Below, piece after piece: positions 48,171-60,501 of a stretch of 64,000 nucleotides of DNA (position 1 is its first letter; each line of letters begins with the position of its first letter). Position numbers and translations under genes: made by a program. Source of the DNA: Labyrinthula sp. Ha (lineage: Eukaryota; Sar; Bigyra; Labyrinthulida; Labyrinthulaceae); the NCBI GenBank assembly GCA_015227615.1, contig JAALGZ010000030.1, positions 186,001-250,000 of the forward strand. The letters are read 5' to 3'. The notes under the pieces were generated by a model that was not told where the DNA came from, ran no database searches, and saw only the letters and a list, made by a program, of their open reading frames with translations.

Positions 48171-49034
48171 ATGAAAAAAGAAAACTTGCTGATTTTGTTG
48201 ATCGGAGAAAATCTTTTTTCCCATGTTAACTGTAAATTTGGAAGTGATTTTGATACAAGTGTGTTCGGTGTGAGCTGCAAAATGGAAATAGATGTTTGCT
48301 TAAGCGAATTCTTGCTTGACAACGATTTAAAAGTATCTGGAGAAAGAAATGAAGCAGTTTGCGAAAGTTATTTTAATATTATGGATGACTATTTGCGTTG
48401 TTTTGTAGATTTTTGTGTTGTTTCCCAAGTTGGATATGGAAAGAAGTTCCTCTACGGTGCAATGTACGCTTTCAGGGATCATCTGTCACTTCCAACAAAT
48501 CTCGACTACAAGTGTAGTTACTCTACACCTGGCATTGATTTTATTCCTAGTTCAGAGGAATCAATGGAGAAAAGAGTTTGTAAACCTGAAAATTATCTAT
48601 CTCAAGCTGAATCTTGCATATTTTCAGAAGCTAACCAACTCGAAACTGAAACGCAAAGGATGGATATGCATGGTCTCTTCGAGTTTCATGAGCAAAAGTT
48701 GATACTCAATGAGACAGAAACATGTATGAAGTTTGAAAATATTTATGAAAAGAAAGCTTCTTGCCTAGTATCAAAATGCCGTTTGTCTGTAAGAAACTGC
48801 GCATCAAATTATGATGGGCAGAAATCAGGCTTCCAAGTGAATGCCGAAATATGTGGGTTAGATGATTTTTGTGACTATGTAGGAGAAGAACTGGCAAAGA
48901 CTACAGAACAGAGAGCTGATTCCAATGAAGAAAGTTTTAGTGGACGTTCTTTAGTATTCATGCTTGCCACCTTTGCCCTATTGATGTTGATAGGAGCAGT
49001 GTCGATGTTGGTATTGAAGAAGAAAACGAATTAA
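48171..49034 (+). CDS. Cysteine-rich type I membrane protein, unknown function
   Basis: The 287-residue frame starts at ATG 48171 with a short hydrophobic run (ENLLILLIG) that could be a weak signal peptide, followed by a long region with about 19 scattered cysteines (for example VNCKFGSDF, GVSCKMEIDVC, CSYSTPG, CMKFEN, SKCRLSVRNC). Near the C-terminus a clear transmembrane helix (VFMLATFALLMLIGAVSMLVL) is followed by KKKTN, a stop-transfer and possible ER-retention type tail. A cysteine-rich lumenal or extracellular domain with one C-terminal anchor is the simplest topology. A short upstream exon with the true signal peptide cannot be excluded in this short-intron genome. Its stop lies 24 nt from the stop of the opposite gene. 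No family recognised. Confidence 0.6.
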   Translation: MKKENLLILLIGENLFSHVNCKFGSDFDTSVFGVSCKMEIDVCLSEFLLDNDLKVSGERNEAVCESYFNIMDDYLRCFVDFCVVSQVGYGKKFLYGAMYAFRDHLSLPTNLDYKCSYSTPGIDFIPSSEESMEKRVCKPENYLSQAESCIFSEANQLETETQRMDMHGLFEFHEQKLILNETETCMKFENIYEKKASCLVSKCRLSVRNCASNYDGQKSGFQVNAEICGLDDFCDYVGEELAKTTEQRADSNEESFSGRSLVFMLATFALLMLIGAVSMLVLKKKTN

Positions 49035-49058
49035 ACAGAAATACATTATGTAATACAA

Positions 49059-50609
49059 TCAAACTGAAAAAGAATTCCTTACTCTAAAAGTGTGTAACCT
49101 AATATCGGAATTTGAAGGTAGTTTATTTAGTTTATACAAAATCCAGAGAACAGTTTGTTTTTGCTCTCTATTCAATCCCATTTGAAATGTTGCATAATCA
49201 CTATAAAAGCAAAAGAAGTTTTTCTTGCAGTCAAAGCAGCCCAAGAGCTCAACAAAACGATCAGATTTATCTACATTTCTCACACTTTTCTCTCTCAACT
49301 TTACCAAACTGTAACTTCGTGCTCTTGTTCTTGTCTTTCTGCGTAATAATTTTCTCAATGTTAAATATTCATCTCGTAAACAAAGAATATCTTTAACTTC
49401 TGGAATGTTTTTTGAAAATTCAACAATCATACCTTCAAAATTAATCCGCACAACTGCCCTTGAAAACTGTTTTCTCTCCTCAAAATCAAAATTGTTTTCT
49501 TGCTCTTTTGGAGAAGCAAAATCACTAAATCTCCCGCCGCTTGAAGTAGAAAATGAGTTCGTTCTCTTTCTTCTAGTATTTTCTTTTGGAACAAAATCAT
49601 CTAACGAAGCCCAGTTCAAGAGCAAGTTAAATCCTTGCTCTGATTTTTCTTCTTGAACAGTTCGCGCTAGCCTTGAATAAAATTTATGTGATAACAGTGA
49701 TCGAGGGAAGAAATCTGAATCAACAATTTTATTTTTGTTGAAGAGAGATAAAAGCAGGGACTCAGCATAGAAAAGACGCATCTCATTCCATTTGGTTATG
49801 AAACTTCTATGCTCATTTGTTGCTTTTGAACCTTCCTGTGTTACGAATTTTAACCTTTCAAGGGCTTCACCAAGCAAATCCTGCTTCTCCCTGTGAAAAT
49901 GAGTAAAATTCGATAAACTCTTCGACTTTTCGATCTTTTCCATGCTCTTGGTCCGACCTCTTACTGTTCTCCTTACCAAATATTTCCTTGGATCCTTCTC
50001 CAATACGGACAGCTTGAAATACTCATACTTTTTAATCAATTTATTCTTCCACCTATGAACCCAAAACAACGGGTTTTCTTTTCTATAGAATGAGTAGATT
50101 TTTTCATAATTTCCTCTCAAAGTATTAAATGGTCCAACATCACATAATAACGCATAAAAACCAAGAACACAAAATATAAAAAAAGAAAAAAGAGATAAGT
50201 ATTTATAAATGGCTTTTGGTTTTCCCCGGAATGCGTATAGGATCTATAAAAGGTAAGAAAATATGAACAAAAATACCAGATTAACACGCACAAGTCCATA
50301 TATATTACCAATAAGATATCGAAAGGTCGGAGAGAAGTTTCTCAAGCGGATATTTTTGAAGTTTTGGATGATTATGAGAAAAAAGAGAACGAGAAATATA
50401 TCCGATATAATAAGAACAACACAGTACGCTTCCCAATCCAAAATTACAAGAGAAGGTCTTTGTGGTCCGTAGGAAAATTGTCCAGAGTCTAAATATTCTA
50501 AAGGTTGTGGTTCACCAAAAAAACCTTGGTTATATAGTTTTTCTTTTATTTCGGTAAAGATTGAGTTGTCTTGTTCTATTACACACTCGGCTGTAAAATT
50601 TTTACTCAT
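49059..50609 (-). CDS. Predicted two-helix membrane protein with long basic C-terminal region, one 33-nt intron
   Basis: Exon 1 is 50609-50277 (111 residues) and exon 2 is 50243-49059 (394 residues), giving 505 residues. Without splicing the frame stops right after the first membrane segment. With splicing the codons CTG and ATC are joined and a second helix is completed. Predicted transmembrane segments are at about 62-81 (CVVLIISDIFLVLFFLIII) and 126-147 (LSLFSFFIFCVLGFYALL). The remaining 350 residues are soluble, basic and Ser/Arg-rich (RRTVRGRTKSMEK, NTRRKRTNSFSTSSGGRF) with heptad-like helical stretches. Function unknown; a membrane-anchored scaffold or adaptor is a guess. The start ATG at 50609 opens with MSKNFTAECV. 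It converges on the gene at 48171-49034. Confidence 0.7.
50244..50276 (-). other. 33-nt intron in the 505-residue membrane-protein gene
   Basis: On the minus strand GTATTTTTG...TTACCTTTTATAG, phase 0, a multiple of three, with the stop codon TAG forming its last three bases, exactly as in the tocopherol fusion gene. Both introns also share TTACCTTT before the acceptor. Confidence 0.8.
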
Positions 50610-51150
50610 TTATCTCTTTCATTAAATTCCGAATATGCTTATCGGATGAAAGAGGATTACTCAATATTTTGGGCAATGTTAGAATCAGTATTAATGACAG
50701 ATATTGACATTGTCAACTACGGAGTAACATTGTTTAGTGAGTGTTGTGTGTTAGTCCTGCTTTGATATGTAGCAGTGACTAACGCTCAGCTGTATTCTAG
50801 TTTGTTATAAATAGTGACCTCTTGCAATAATTGGGTCGTACTTTAAATGGGTGTGGATTGTTTTGGGCACCTGTTATAGCTATTTGCAATATGACATTAC
50901 TGTTATTAATTAATCGTTAACTGCAATTCAAGAAACAAAGACAAAGCTATTTCTATTTAAGTCCGAACGTTATTCTGATAAGAACAAGTTATTTACAAGC
51001 GAACAAATTTATTATTCACTTTATTCTAGATTCTATTATCTTATTTACACACTTACAACTTATTTATCTATTCCTTGTCTCTTATTCTACCCTTTCTTTA
51101 CGCTAATTCTATTCTAATTTTATCCTAAGGTTTTCCACTCTTGTAACACT
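50610..51150. other. Gap upstream of the 505-residue membrane-protein gene
   Basis: No coding sequence supported. The part next to 50610 should hold the promoter of the minus-strand gene. AT-rich, with a pyrimidine-rich stretch at about 51015-51125. Confidence 0.35.
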
Positions 51151-51890
51151 CGGTGGAACGAATATGTGACAGATATTTCCACACTGAAACCTCACTAAAA
51201 TATGACCAAAACTCCAGGTTTTGTGATGGGACGCGTAACAGAAACAGAGCTGGGACTTTAGCTGTTACTGACAGTAGAACGATCATACACGATATGATCC
51301 AACCCAGAACAAATAATGTTGAAGTAGCAGGCGAGACAATCCAAGCAGTGACAAAATACAGGTATCTAAGTGCTATGTTTGACTCAAAAGGTATCAACTC
51401 AGATGCCATCTCCAGGAAGTTAATAGAAGCTCACAGTCACATCAACAGATTCAGAAATATACGATCTTCCTCAAACATCCAAAAAAAGACGAGAATTAAC
51501 CTGGAAAGAAGCTTAGTAATAGCTCCAGTCATATATAATTTAGAAAATTGACCGTGCAGCATAAATATAACAAAACTTTTATCCAAAATATCAAGAAGGC
51601 TGAAGAACGTCATCGACAAGATAGGTGGTTACAGCTTTCAATTGGAAGGAGACATGGATCTTGTCAACATAGTAACAAAACGTCAGGAGAACCATAGATC
51701 CACAGCAAAAGATATTATAGATAAGGAACTAGCAGCGTTGCGAGAATACCAACGTCAAAACCCATCACCACCACCAACAGCAACACCTATATGCTACTAT
51801 GAAACACTCGAATTACTAGGAGAAAACCGAGTGCCGTCTGAGGACCCGCCAACATCCCACTTTTCACGCCCTCCCTGAAAATGAGAACCA
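51150..51890 (+). mobile_element. LINE (non-LTR retrotransposon) fragment, RT C-terminal part
   Basis: The translation at 51153-51551 contains VEVAGETIQAVTKYRYLSAM, then a segment ending HINRFRNIRSS, then KKTRINLERSLVIAPVIYNLEN. This is the well-known pattern of the LINE reverse transcriptase thumb and linker (I-F-KYLG-I----G followed by K--L------P-LLYG-E-W). The usual G of KYLG is changed to S. It continues with a short basic region and a Pro-rich tail near 51760-51880. N-terminal RT and endonuclease are absent. It is a 5'-truncated copy, the common fate of LINEs, with several breaks. Family not determined. Confidence 0.55.
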
Positions 51891-54563
51891 ACCTTCAAAC
51901 TGCACAGGAAGCCAGGAACCAGAGGAACACTTGGACGCGAACCAGCACTTGAACAGGTACATGAACTTGGGTACGAACAGGAACCTTGAGGTGAAAAGAA
52001 TTCTAACAACTATCATCCTACGATTAAGATACAACAACCACAATCAACCCAGAGGGAACACAACAACCAGAATATTACCTAAAGTGATAAGTGAATCTTC
52101 AAGAACAACAACTGGAGGAAAAGAGATGAACCCACTGGACTATGTTCAACTGCTGGAACAAATGAACCCAATCCTCCCAAGAAGATAAAAACCGCACTAT
52201 GACCAGAAAAACATTGGAAAATAAAACTCTTGGCCTGAAACAACACCACCGGAAGACCAAACTACAGAAAAACTCGAGAACAACATAATTCAGTTAAAAG
52301 GAGCCCCCACCCAGGAATCACTAAGACCATCTATAACTTCAACTGCAAAAAACAAAATCTTTGGAAAATGAAGAAAGCACCCAAAAAACAACAAGAAACC
52401 TTACCATCTATGCTTCCCTTCAACCTCGCAAACCCAAATCCTATTCTCCTAACCTCAAACATCTCGAAACAAGCCTAGGATCATCCAAAACCAACATAAG
52501 GTAAAAAAAGGCCATCCAAAATGCAGAATCCGGATAATAATGAAAAAAATCATGAAAATCTTGAACAGGAACATAATAGAAAGGCGTATCGTGGTAAATC
52601 TTCAACGAGGAAAGCTTCAACAGTTTGAGCTGAGAACACGTGACATTATCTTTCCAATCTGTGTTATTTATGTCTTATTAATTTGATTGTGGGTTGTATC
52701 AGAAACGATAGGATTTTGGGAAATAATGAAATCACACCGAGAAATGAGATTTTGGCCAACCAGCTTCAGAGGATACTCTAAAACACCAATAAGATCAAAG
52801 AGAACTGATGGAACATAATATAACAACAACATAATATATTAGTATGTAGCTCTTATTGATAGTTAGATCACCGCTGTAGGTTTAGGCAAGCAGGTCCAAG
52901 TAAATCCATTAAAACCTAAACCTAAACCTAAACATTGTTTAGTAGTGAACCAGAAGAAAGCAGTTGGAACAATAAACGTTTGAAGTGATTCTTAGAAGAT
53001 CTCAAAGAAGAATGCCCTAACTAGCGATATCTTTGTCAAATAATGGAGGAGCCTTGAGAATAGGGTCATAGAGTTACAGTTAAGATAATTTTGCAACATT
53101 TTATCATTTTTATTTGCACAGTGTTGGAATGTAGGTGGATGTAAGACCTTGTGTTAAGAGTAAAACACAAAATCTGTTACATTCATACTTAAATTGTTCA
53201 AAACTAAGTCAATATTTTTACTGAAATTTTATGGCATTGAAGACCTTTAAAGAACCTCATTGAAAGCTTCTCAATATCCAGGAATAAAAACAACATCCAC
53301 AAAAAACTACAATAAATTAGCTTCAATTCCTTTTTATCAAACAAATATATGTCATACCTAACATTTATACGATGCTACAAAGCTCCAACTCCACCTACAT
53401 ATTACCCCCATATTCAACATGTAGTATCATTTCTAAATACCCATGTTGATACATCTCTATTCGCAGCTGAAGGTACTAGAGGATAAGCCAGGATTATGTG
53501 GGAAAAGATAATAAAGAAAACATCTATTCCTTTCACCCAGTGAATTAATTGTATTAAGAATGTGTAATTGGTTCAGCAAAAGCTTTTTATAGTTCTTAAA
53601 CACCTATATTTCCCATTTGAGTATAGTTCTATGCGGGTTATTCCTTTCATGGTAAGAAACAACGAAACAGATCAATTGGCAAGCTATATAAGAATAAGTT
53701 GCAAGAACATGACTGAGGTATATTTTTTCTTGATTAATAAAAAAATGCTTCTTCGATCCTTTTAGGAGCTGAAAATAGACAAACGGACCTCATACTTGTT
53801 CACATATATTGATATGCTTAGTAATAATATATTAATTGAATATATGTATATATATATATTTATTTATTTGTATATACTTATTGTCTTAACTAACTTTATT
53901 AACCTTAAAACTTCTATGTCGTTAAGGAACCTAAATTTTCTGAAACTTAGTATTTGAACTGATGTCCTTAAAACTGCCGATGACTTTCTCCAAACCCTTC
54001 GTTCATAACCAATGTACCCACTCCAACGTATCTATGCTCAAAAGAAGGAGGAGGATGAAATTGAATCCCCATCTTCATCGAGGGCCAAGTCATGGGGGTC
54101 ATTTTTAAAGACACGGAATGTATGAAATATTCCCTGCTATAGAAGTATAATAAAACTTCAAATTCTTAGATTTATTTAATAAAATATAGAGGGGGGGGTT
54201 GGGAACAAAGCAAAGTACACTAAAAGGTACCAAGTAAATATTAAAAGTTAAAGTATGGGTTGGGGTTTAGAATAATGAATCTTGGGGAGGTGCTTTTAAT
54301 CTATTGGTAATATTTATGGAATTGCACTAAAAATCCTAACCGGTGCGCCTCGTCTAAATCTTCCTATATTCCCTAATGGAAGAGTGGTGTAGATTACCCC
54401 AGCATAAAAGAGTCCGGTTCTGAGATATTGAAAAACCTCCTATATTCGGTTCCAAACCAGCTTTCTTTATCTTGTTACCGTTCTCTTCCTTTAGCAGATT
54501 ATTGCTGCTCTAATGGATTTATATAAGAAATAGTTAGAATGGAGTGAGTAAACTGTTTTTAAT
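51890..54563. other. Gene-free stretch before copia element F
   Basis: The first 700 bases are unusually A- and C-rich on the plus strand (52000-52500), unlike neighbouring DNA, and may be the 3' tail of the LINE fragment. A short CCTAAA run lies at 52914-52934 and an AT microsatellite at about 53838-53880. A G-run occurs near 54190. No gene supported. Confidence 0.4.
52914..52934. repeat. Short interstitial CCTAAA repeat
   Basis: Three tandem CCTAAA units, with TAGGTTTAGG in the opposite sense about 35 nt upstream. Similar to, but shorter than, plant-type telomere repeats; too short to be a telomere. Confidence 0.4.
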
Positions 54564-54568
54564 CATAT

Positions 54569-54697
54569 TATTAAATATATTAGTTAACTAGAATATATTA
54601 TATCTGAATTATAGAAATAGGTCGTAATTAATAGTATTGTTCAGATAAGGGGTTAAGGAAATAAGTACATTAATAAAAGAAAGAAACTTTTATAATA
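54569..54697 (+). repeat. 5' LTR of copia element F
   Basis: 129 bp beginning TATTAAATATATT and ending ATAATA, so its ends are TATTA...TAATA, an inverted pair, instead of TG...CA. About four differences from the 3' copy. Preceded by CATAT and followed by GGTTAACAGCG, the likely primer-binding site position. Confidence 0.85.
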
Positions 54698-57600
54698 GGT
54701 TAACAGCGCGATAAGAAAAGTTTGAAATATGAGTAACGAAGAAAATCTGGAGCTCTTGCAGAGAGGGCAGGACTACAAAACGTGGAGAATAAGAATAAAA
54801 ACCAAACTCATGGAAGAGGGGCTATTTAAAACCATTGAGAATCAGAAGGAAAAATACGAAGCATCAGCAACCAGGAAAATAACACTCTCCAGTGCAGAAC
54901 AAAAGAGAAACGGAAAGGCAATGGCCATAATATTAGGAAAAATCAGTAACAACATGTTAGAGAAAGTTGAAGCTTGCGAAGATATCTACAGCATGTGGGA
55001 AAAGTTGGAGAACATATTCAAGGTTGATGACAGAGAGGAGAGAAGGAGAAGTTTTGAGGTATTAGAATATCCAAGGGGATCTACGAGAGTGGCGAGAATA
55101 GAAGATTTTGATACAAACTTGAGAAGGTTTGTAGCAGCAGGAGGTCTTATGCATGACGACCAGAAGATAGCTAGATTACTAAATATGATAAAACATGACA
55201 GGGTTACACAGTTGAAGATCGTTGTTGAGGACAACCGAGAAATTTACAATTATGATAAAGTTTTAACAAATTTTTATACTTGGTAAATATTCTTGACAGA
55301 ATTAGAACGATTTTGGGCAGAAAGTCGATTGGTTTAAGGGGAAGGTGTCACGGAACTTATAGAAAAGCGAACCCTCAACAAAAATGTTACAACTGTAGAG
55401 AAAGAAGAAATATAAGAGCAAGATGTGCAAAATTAGTATGTGAGAACTGCAAGGGTATTGGACACAAAGCATATGAATGTAAAAAACCGAAAATGAAAAC
55501 AGAATACAGAGTTAACATGGCAGAGAAAAAGCAGCAATACGAGCCACAAAACGAATTCTATAATGATTATGACTCGGTGACGAGAAGTAGAACTGAAAAG
55601 AAAACAATTTACGGCAATAAATCAGTAAATGTAGCGATAGTTAATATAGAAAACGACAAAAATCAAAACAAAAAACAAATAATCAACGAAAAACAAAACA
55701 AAAATCAGAAAAAAAACTAAAAAGCAAAACAAAAACTATATCAATTTCTTATGGGATTCAGGAGCATCGAATCACTTTATATCAATGGATAAAATAATAC
55801 ACGTAAGAGATATAGAAAACATAGACGGAGAATCGTTTGATGGTGTAGCTTCCACAAGAAAACTGAAAGTAAAAGGGATTATGACGGTGAAACTAGGTCA
55901 CCTAGAAATAGATCTGAGGGATGTATATATACTTGACACAGGAAAACCAGTAGCTATAATATCAATCGGAAAAGTAAGCACTGAAAACAGCATCAAAACT
56001 GAAATAGATGGCAAAGGAATCACTATATAAACAGCAAATGGAGGAGAAATAGAAAGAATAGAAGCGAACCAGAATCTATACAAGAAAAACCTTGAAGTAA
56101 TAAAACAGAAAGAGAATACAAAAAATAATTTTTCATGGCATAAATATTTTGGACACCCATCAAAACAGTTGCTTCTAAAAATCCTCTAATACCATCAAAT
56201 AAAACCAACTGCGATGGGAAAGCTGGACATCTATAAAACATGTTCCAGAACCAAAGACGAAGGGGTACCTATGAATAAAGTTAGAGAAAAAAGAAGCGGA
56301 AAATCACTTCAAAGAGTATATTGTGATACATTAGACATACCAGTCAAATCAAACACCGGGTATAAAGGCTGTCTCGTAATGGTGGATGATTATTCTAAAT
56401 ACAGGTTCATAAGAATGTATAGAAAAAAGAAAAATGTTCCAAAAATGCTGATCCAGGAAATAAAATATAAAGAAAAGAAGGCAGAACGAAAGATAAATAT
56501 ATTATCTCAGACCAAGGAAAAGAATTTATGAACAAAAGTGTAATAAGATTCCTCATCCAAAATGGAACTCAAAGGCGATATTCCTCTACCTAAACACTGC
56601 AACATAACGGACCAGCAGAAAGTAGCAAACACATAATAATATCTGGAAAAAAATATTTTTACAACAGGCAAATTTACCAATGAAATTTTGGCCATATGCA
56701 GCAGAAGAATATATAAGAGTAAAAAATATATCCATAAATTCAACAACCGAAAAATCCCCGCATGAATTGTTATTCGGAGCAATACCAAAAATCAAGTTTG
56801 TATTTACATTTGGCGAAGAGGTAACTTATATAGATACCAAGATAAAAAATATAATAAAGTCAAAGAATAAGTTTGAGCTTTATGAGAAGGTCTAAAGTAT
56901 CGTCTGAATCAAAAGTATTAGACAACGTGTCCAAAGAGATCATATTGAGCAGAGATATACGAACACTAAGACGTCTAATAACAAATCTGAAACAGGGTAT
57001 TAAAATAAAGAACGACGAAGATAAATACACGATTCAGCAGAGAGAAAATAAAAGAGAACCTCCATCAACTTACCATGAATTTTTGAGAATAAGAAAAGAA
57101 CTAGACGACGAAACACCGGAACACTGGATCCAAAAAAAAACCCTCATAAAGTGGCACGTCCAATAACCCATAAATTAGCGAAGAAAACATCGAACTAGAA
57201 ACTTGCTGAAAAGCTGCACAAAATGAAGATACCGTACCACGAAGTCTATAGAGCAACAGACCTAAAGAGTAACAGAGGACCAAGAAACCTGAGGCAAGCG
57301 TTCAAATTCAAGGATAGACCAAGTGGTTAGAGGCTTATGTGAAGGAGGTGGATTAGTTCAAGAAAATCGCTCAGTGCAAATAAGTCAAACGTGAACACGC
57401 TCCTGCAAATATCACTCCAATATGATTCATGGAACTATATAATAAAAAGTTCGATAACATCAAGCACGAAATTATCCATAAAGTGCGCTTTGCCGCCAAT
57501 AAAAAACATCTGGAACCCGAAGAAGATGTTTATTCTCCTGTACCAACAAGGGGACCATTCGCATATTTATAGGCTTATCCACTGCAAGCAACAAACAATT

Positions 57601-58827
57601 ATGGCAATTGGATATCTCTTCTACTTACCTGAACGCTAATTTAAGTAAGAAAAGATACTATAAACTGCCACAGCTGTTTCGGAAAAAGTGGTAGAATTAT
57701 CTGTGGGAATCCAGCAAGGCAATATACGGTCTGAAGCAAACTGGGAGAGCGTGGTTCTTCGACTTTTCTAGGATGCTGGAATCTTTGGGATGTCAAGCGT
57801 GTTTGGTGGAAATAACGCTATTTCGATGGCGAATGCCAGACGGAGAAATGGTTTATTTACTTATTTACGCTGGGGATATTTTATTTGCGGCCAACATTCC
57901 GAAGAATGGTAATTTCATATTGAAGAAACTACAGATGAGATATGACTTGAAATCTACGCAAAAGGCGAAAAAATTCATTGGTTTCGAATTCAACCAATTG
58001 GACAGCGGGTTCTCGTAAATGTCCAAAATTCCATAGATGCAGTTACGATCACTTACGACTTCAAGGGTACTAAGTATCAGGGAACGCCACATGAACCTGG
58101 CAAGTATCACACCCCAGAGAGAAATATTATAGATGGAAAACTTTTTCAACGTATTCTTGCAACATTACACTTTATTTCGGAAACTTGCAGGCCAGACATA
58201 GCGTATGCTGTCAATCGTTTAGCTGTATTTACAAAAAGTCCAACACTACAACTACTAAAAGAGGCAAAGAAAATACTAAGATACTTGAACCACACAAAAG
58301 AATACGGGTTATTTTACAGAAGAAATACAAAATATTGCAATATAGCAATATACAGCGACGCATCGTGGGGAAACGTGCCAGATGACAGATCTTCTTTGGA
58401 TGAACATCTCATTACAATTAACAGAACACCAATATGTCGGAAGTCGAAAAAAATATTATAGCAAAATTATCAACTGAGAAGGAGCTAGTAGGTATCACTA
58501 GTGCACTAAGCTCAGCGGAATGGTTAAGGAATGTATTAGAGTTTTTGGAAGTGAAAAACATAACATGGACATTGATTAGTGACAGTGTTTCGGCCATTAA
58601 GTTATTTCATGGACAATCGTTAACCGACAGCTCGAGGCATATGGAATTGAAATATTTCTTTAGTAGGATTGTTTTAAAAAGAAATAGATGGAAAATACAA
58701 TATTTAGAAGGGGGAGAAATCTGGCTGACGTATTTACGAAGTCGGTGAAAGAATATGTTTTCAAGAGGTTAAGAAGGTACCTAGTTGTCTCGATCAAGAA
58801 AAGGAAAGGAAAAGAAAAGAACGGAGA

Positions 58828-58956
58828 TATTAAATATATTCGTTAACTAGAATATATTATATCTGAATCATAGAAATAGGTCGTAATTAATAGTATTGTT
58901 CAGATAAGGGGTTAAGGAAATAAGTACATTAATAAAAGAAACAAACTTTCATAATA
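58828..58956 (+). repeat. 3' LTR of copia element F
   Basis: 129-bp partner of 54569-54697. Preceded by a purine-rich tract (GAAAAGGAAAGGAAAAGAAA) and followed by the CATAT target duplication. Confidence 0.85.
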
Positions 58957-58961
58957 CATAT

Positions 58962-60501
58962 ATAATCACAAATCTGTGGTCACTGTAAATTTAATTTCCA
59001 AAAGGTGATTTTCACATTCTTCCCCCTTAGCGTTGAGATGAGACCGTACCATTAACATCAATCTCTTAGGTTTCATATTTTGGTCAACCAGCCCTGCAAT
59101 AAAAAAGTCTAAAACTTCAAAACCTTAGTCATATAGATTTCACCATAGAAGACCTATGGGTAGAAGAATTCTTCTAATGCTTGTATAAATAGATGGTTTA
59201 TGTAAATACATACACCATGATCATAAAACACGCCTTAGCTAATATTTTACTTAATTTAACAACGTTACACCTGTTGGATGTTAGGAAAACCAAATAGAAA
59301 GAAACTATCTGAACATATTTTAGATAGTTCTTATGCTTTGCATAGTTAGTAACTTGTCTTATTTAGTTGAATAATATCATATCAAATTAAGTAATAAAAG
59401 AAATAAAGAATAAAAACACCACTCCGAAAACACCTTAGAGCAATCACACTACGAATAAAACTGAACTAAACTATCTCTACAAGAGAGAAGCTATTGTCAT
59501 TCATTCCCTTATAGAGAATTAGACCATTTAGCTCCGGGAAAGCATAATAATAACCTTTTATCGATACAAGGAGTAGAGTTGAAACCGTTTGCTTGGAGCA
59601 AATTTGATATCAGGTCACCAGATGAATTGGTCAAGTAGGAAGATTAAGTTGCTCTTACTGTTTACCACCGAATCATATGCTACGTAGCGGAAATTTTCTT
59701 AGTCATTCACCCATAGAAACAACTACAAGAGGGTATGACGAAACATAGAAATAAATAGCAAAGCTTCATATACACTTATTGAAGGTCTAACTCGTTTCAG
59801 AGTTTTCATGTGCCGGAGAAGCATAATGTTTGTAACTACTCTACAATAGAGTAATATACTGTTTAGAGTTTTCCGAATTTCATGCGACATATTAATCTAT
59901 AGTGTTATGTCTCCAATGATATTAAGAATATGTCCTTTGTTTGTTTCAAGCAAAAATATTGAGCGGCCTTATCTTGAGAGATTAGTCTTATACACAGAGA
60001 GAAGAGCTTTAATAAAAAATGGTTGGGAGTTTAGCTCACGAATGGGGTTGTTGAAAAAAAACCTAATGATCTGAATATTTTAGACTTCATCTTAAAAGCA
60101 TCGTGCTTAGTTTATAGCTAGAGAAATTGCTCTCAAATTTGTTTATGGAGCATGAATAATCTTTACTTTAACTTTGATATTTATAAACAGATTTCTGTAC
60201 TACCGTCAATTTATAGATAGAACCAAACGAAAGAAGATAGAAAGATTTCCAGAAGATGTTGCATTACGGGCAACAACTCGCCTTAGTCTTCTCTGACACA
60301 TTGAATAACCCATCATATTATGCAGACACTGTCATAGCTGTAATTTAGTTATTTTTGCTATAAGATTAAGGTTTAATATCCGCCAAGGACTAAAATAATA
60401 CTGTTGAGTTGAAAACATTCTACTGAGAATATAAAATTTATTTCTGCGTTACCTTCACAAAAGAATATTCTCCTAAAAGCTTAAAGCTATATATTTGTTA
60501 C
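58962..60501. other. Gap between copia F and the SUMO-protease gene
   Basis: AT-rich, no open frame of note, no recognisable repeat. The right end contains the 3' region of the minus-strand protease gene. Confidence 0.4.

Larger units (their letters stand above)
54569..58956 (+). mobile_element. Ty1/copia retrotransposon F, structurally complete but broken
   Basis: The 4,388-bp element has 129-bp LTRs and a 5-bp target duplication CATAT (54564-54568 and 58957-58961). Parts: gag (from 54729; WRIRIKTKL, then a zinc-knuckle region with CYNCRERRN and CENCKGIGHKAYEC near 55390-55490), protease with LWDSGASNHF (about 55750), integrase with YCDTLDIPVKS and VMVDDYSKYRF (56300-56700), RT with KAIYGLKQTGRAW and VYLLIYAGDILFAAN (57400-58010), RNase H with NIAIYSDASWG and SSAEWLRNVLEFL (58150-58750). 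A purine tract precedes the 3' LTR. About ten breaks. LTR identity near 97 percent suggests the youngest datable insertion here. Confidence 0.85.

Noticed and set aside
49112-49656. Plus-strand frames of 94, 63 and 83 codons
   Set aside because: Antisense to exon 2 of the 505-residue membrane protein; composition is typical of shadow frames.
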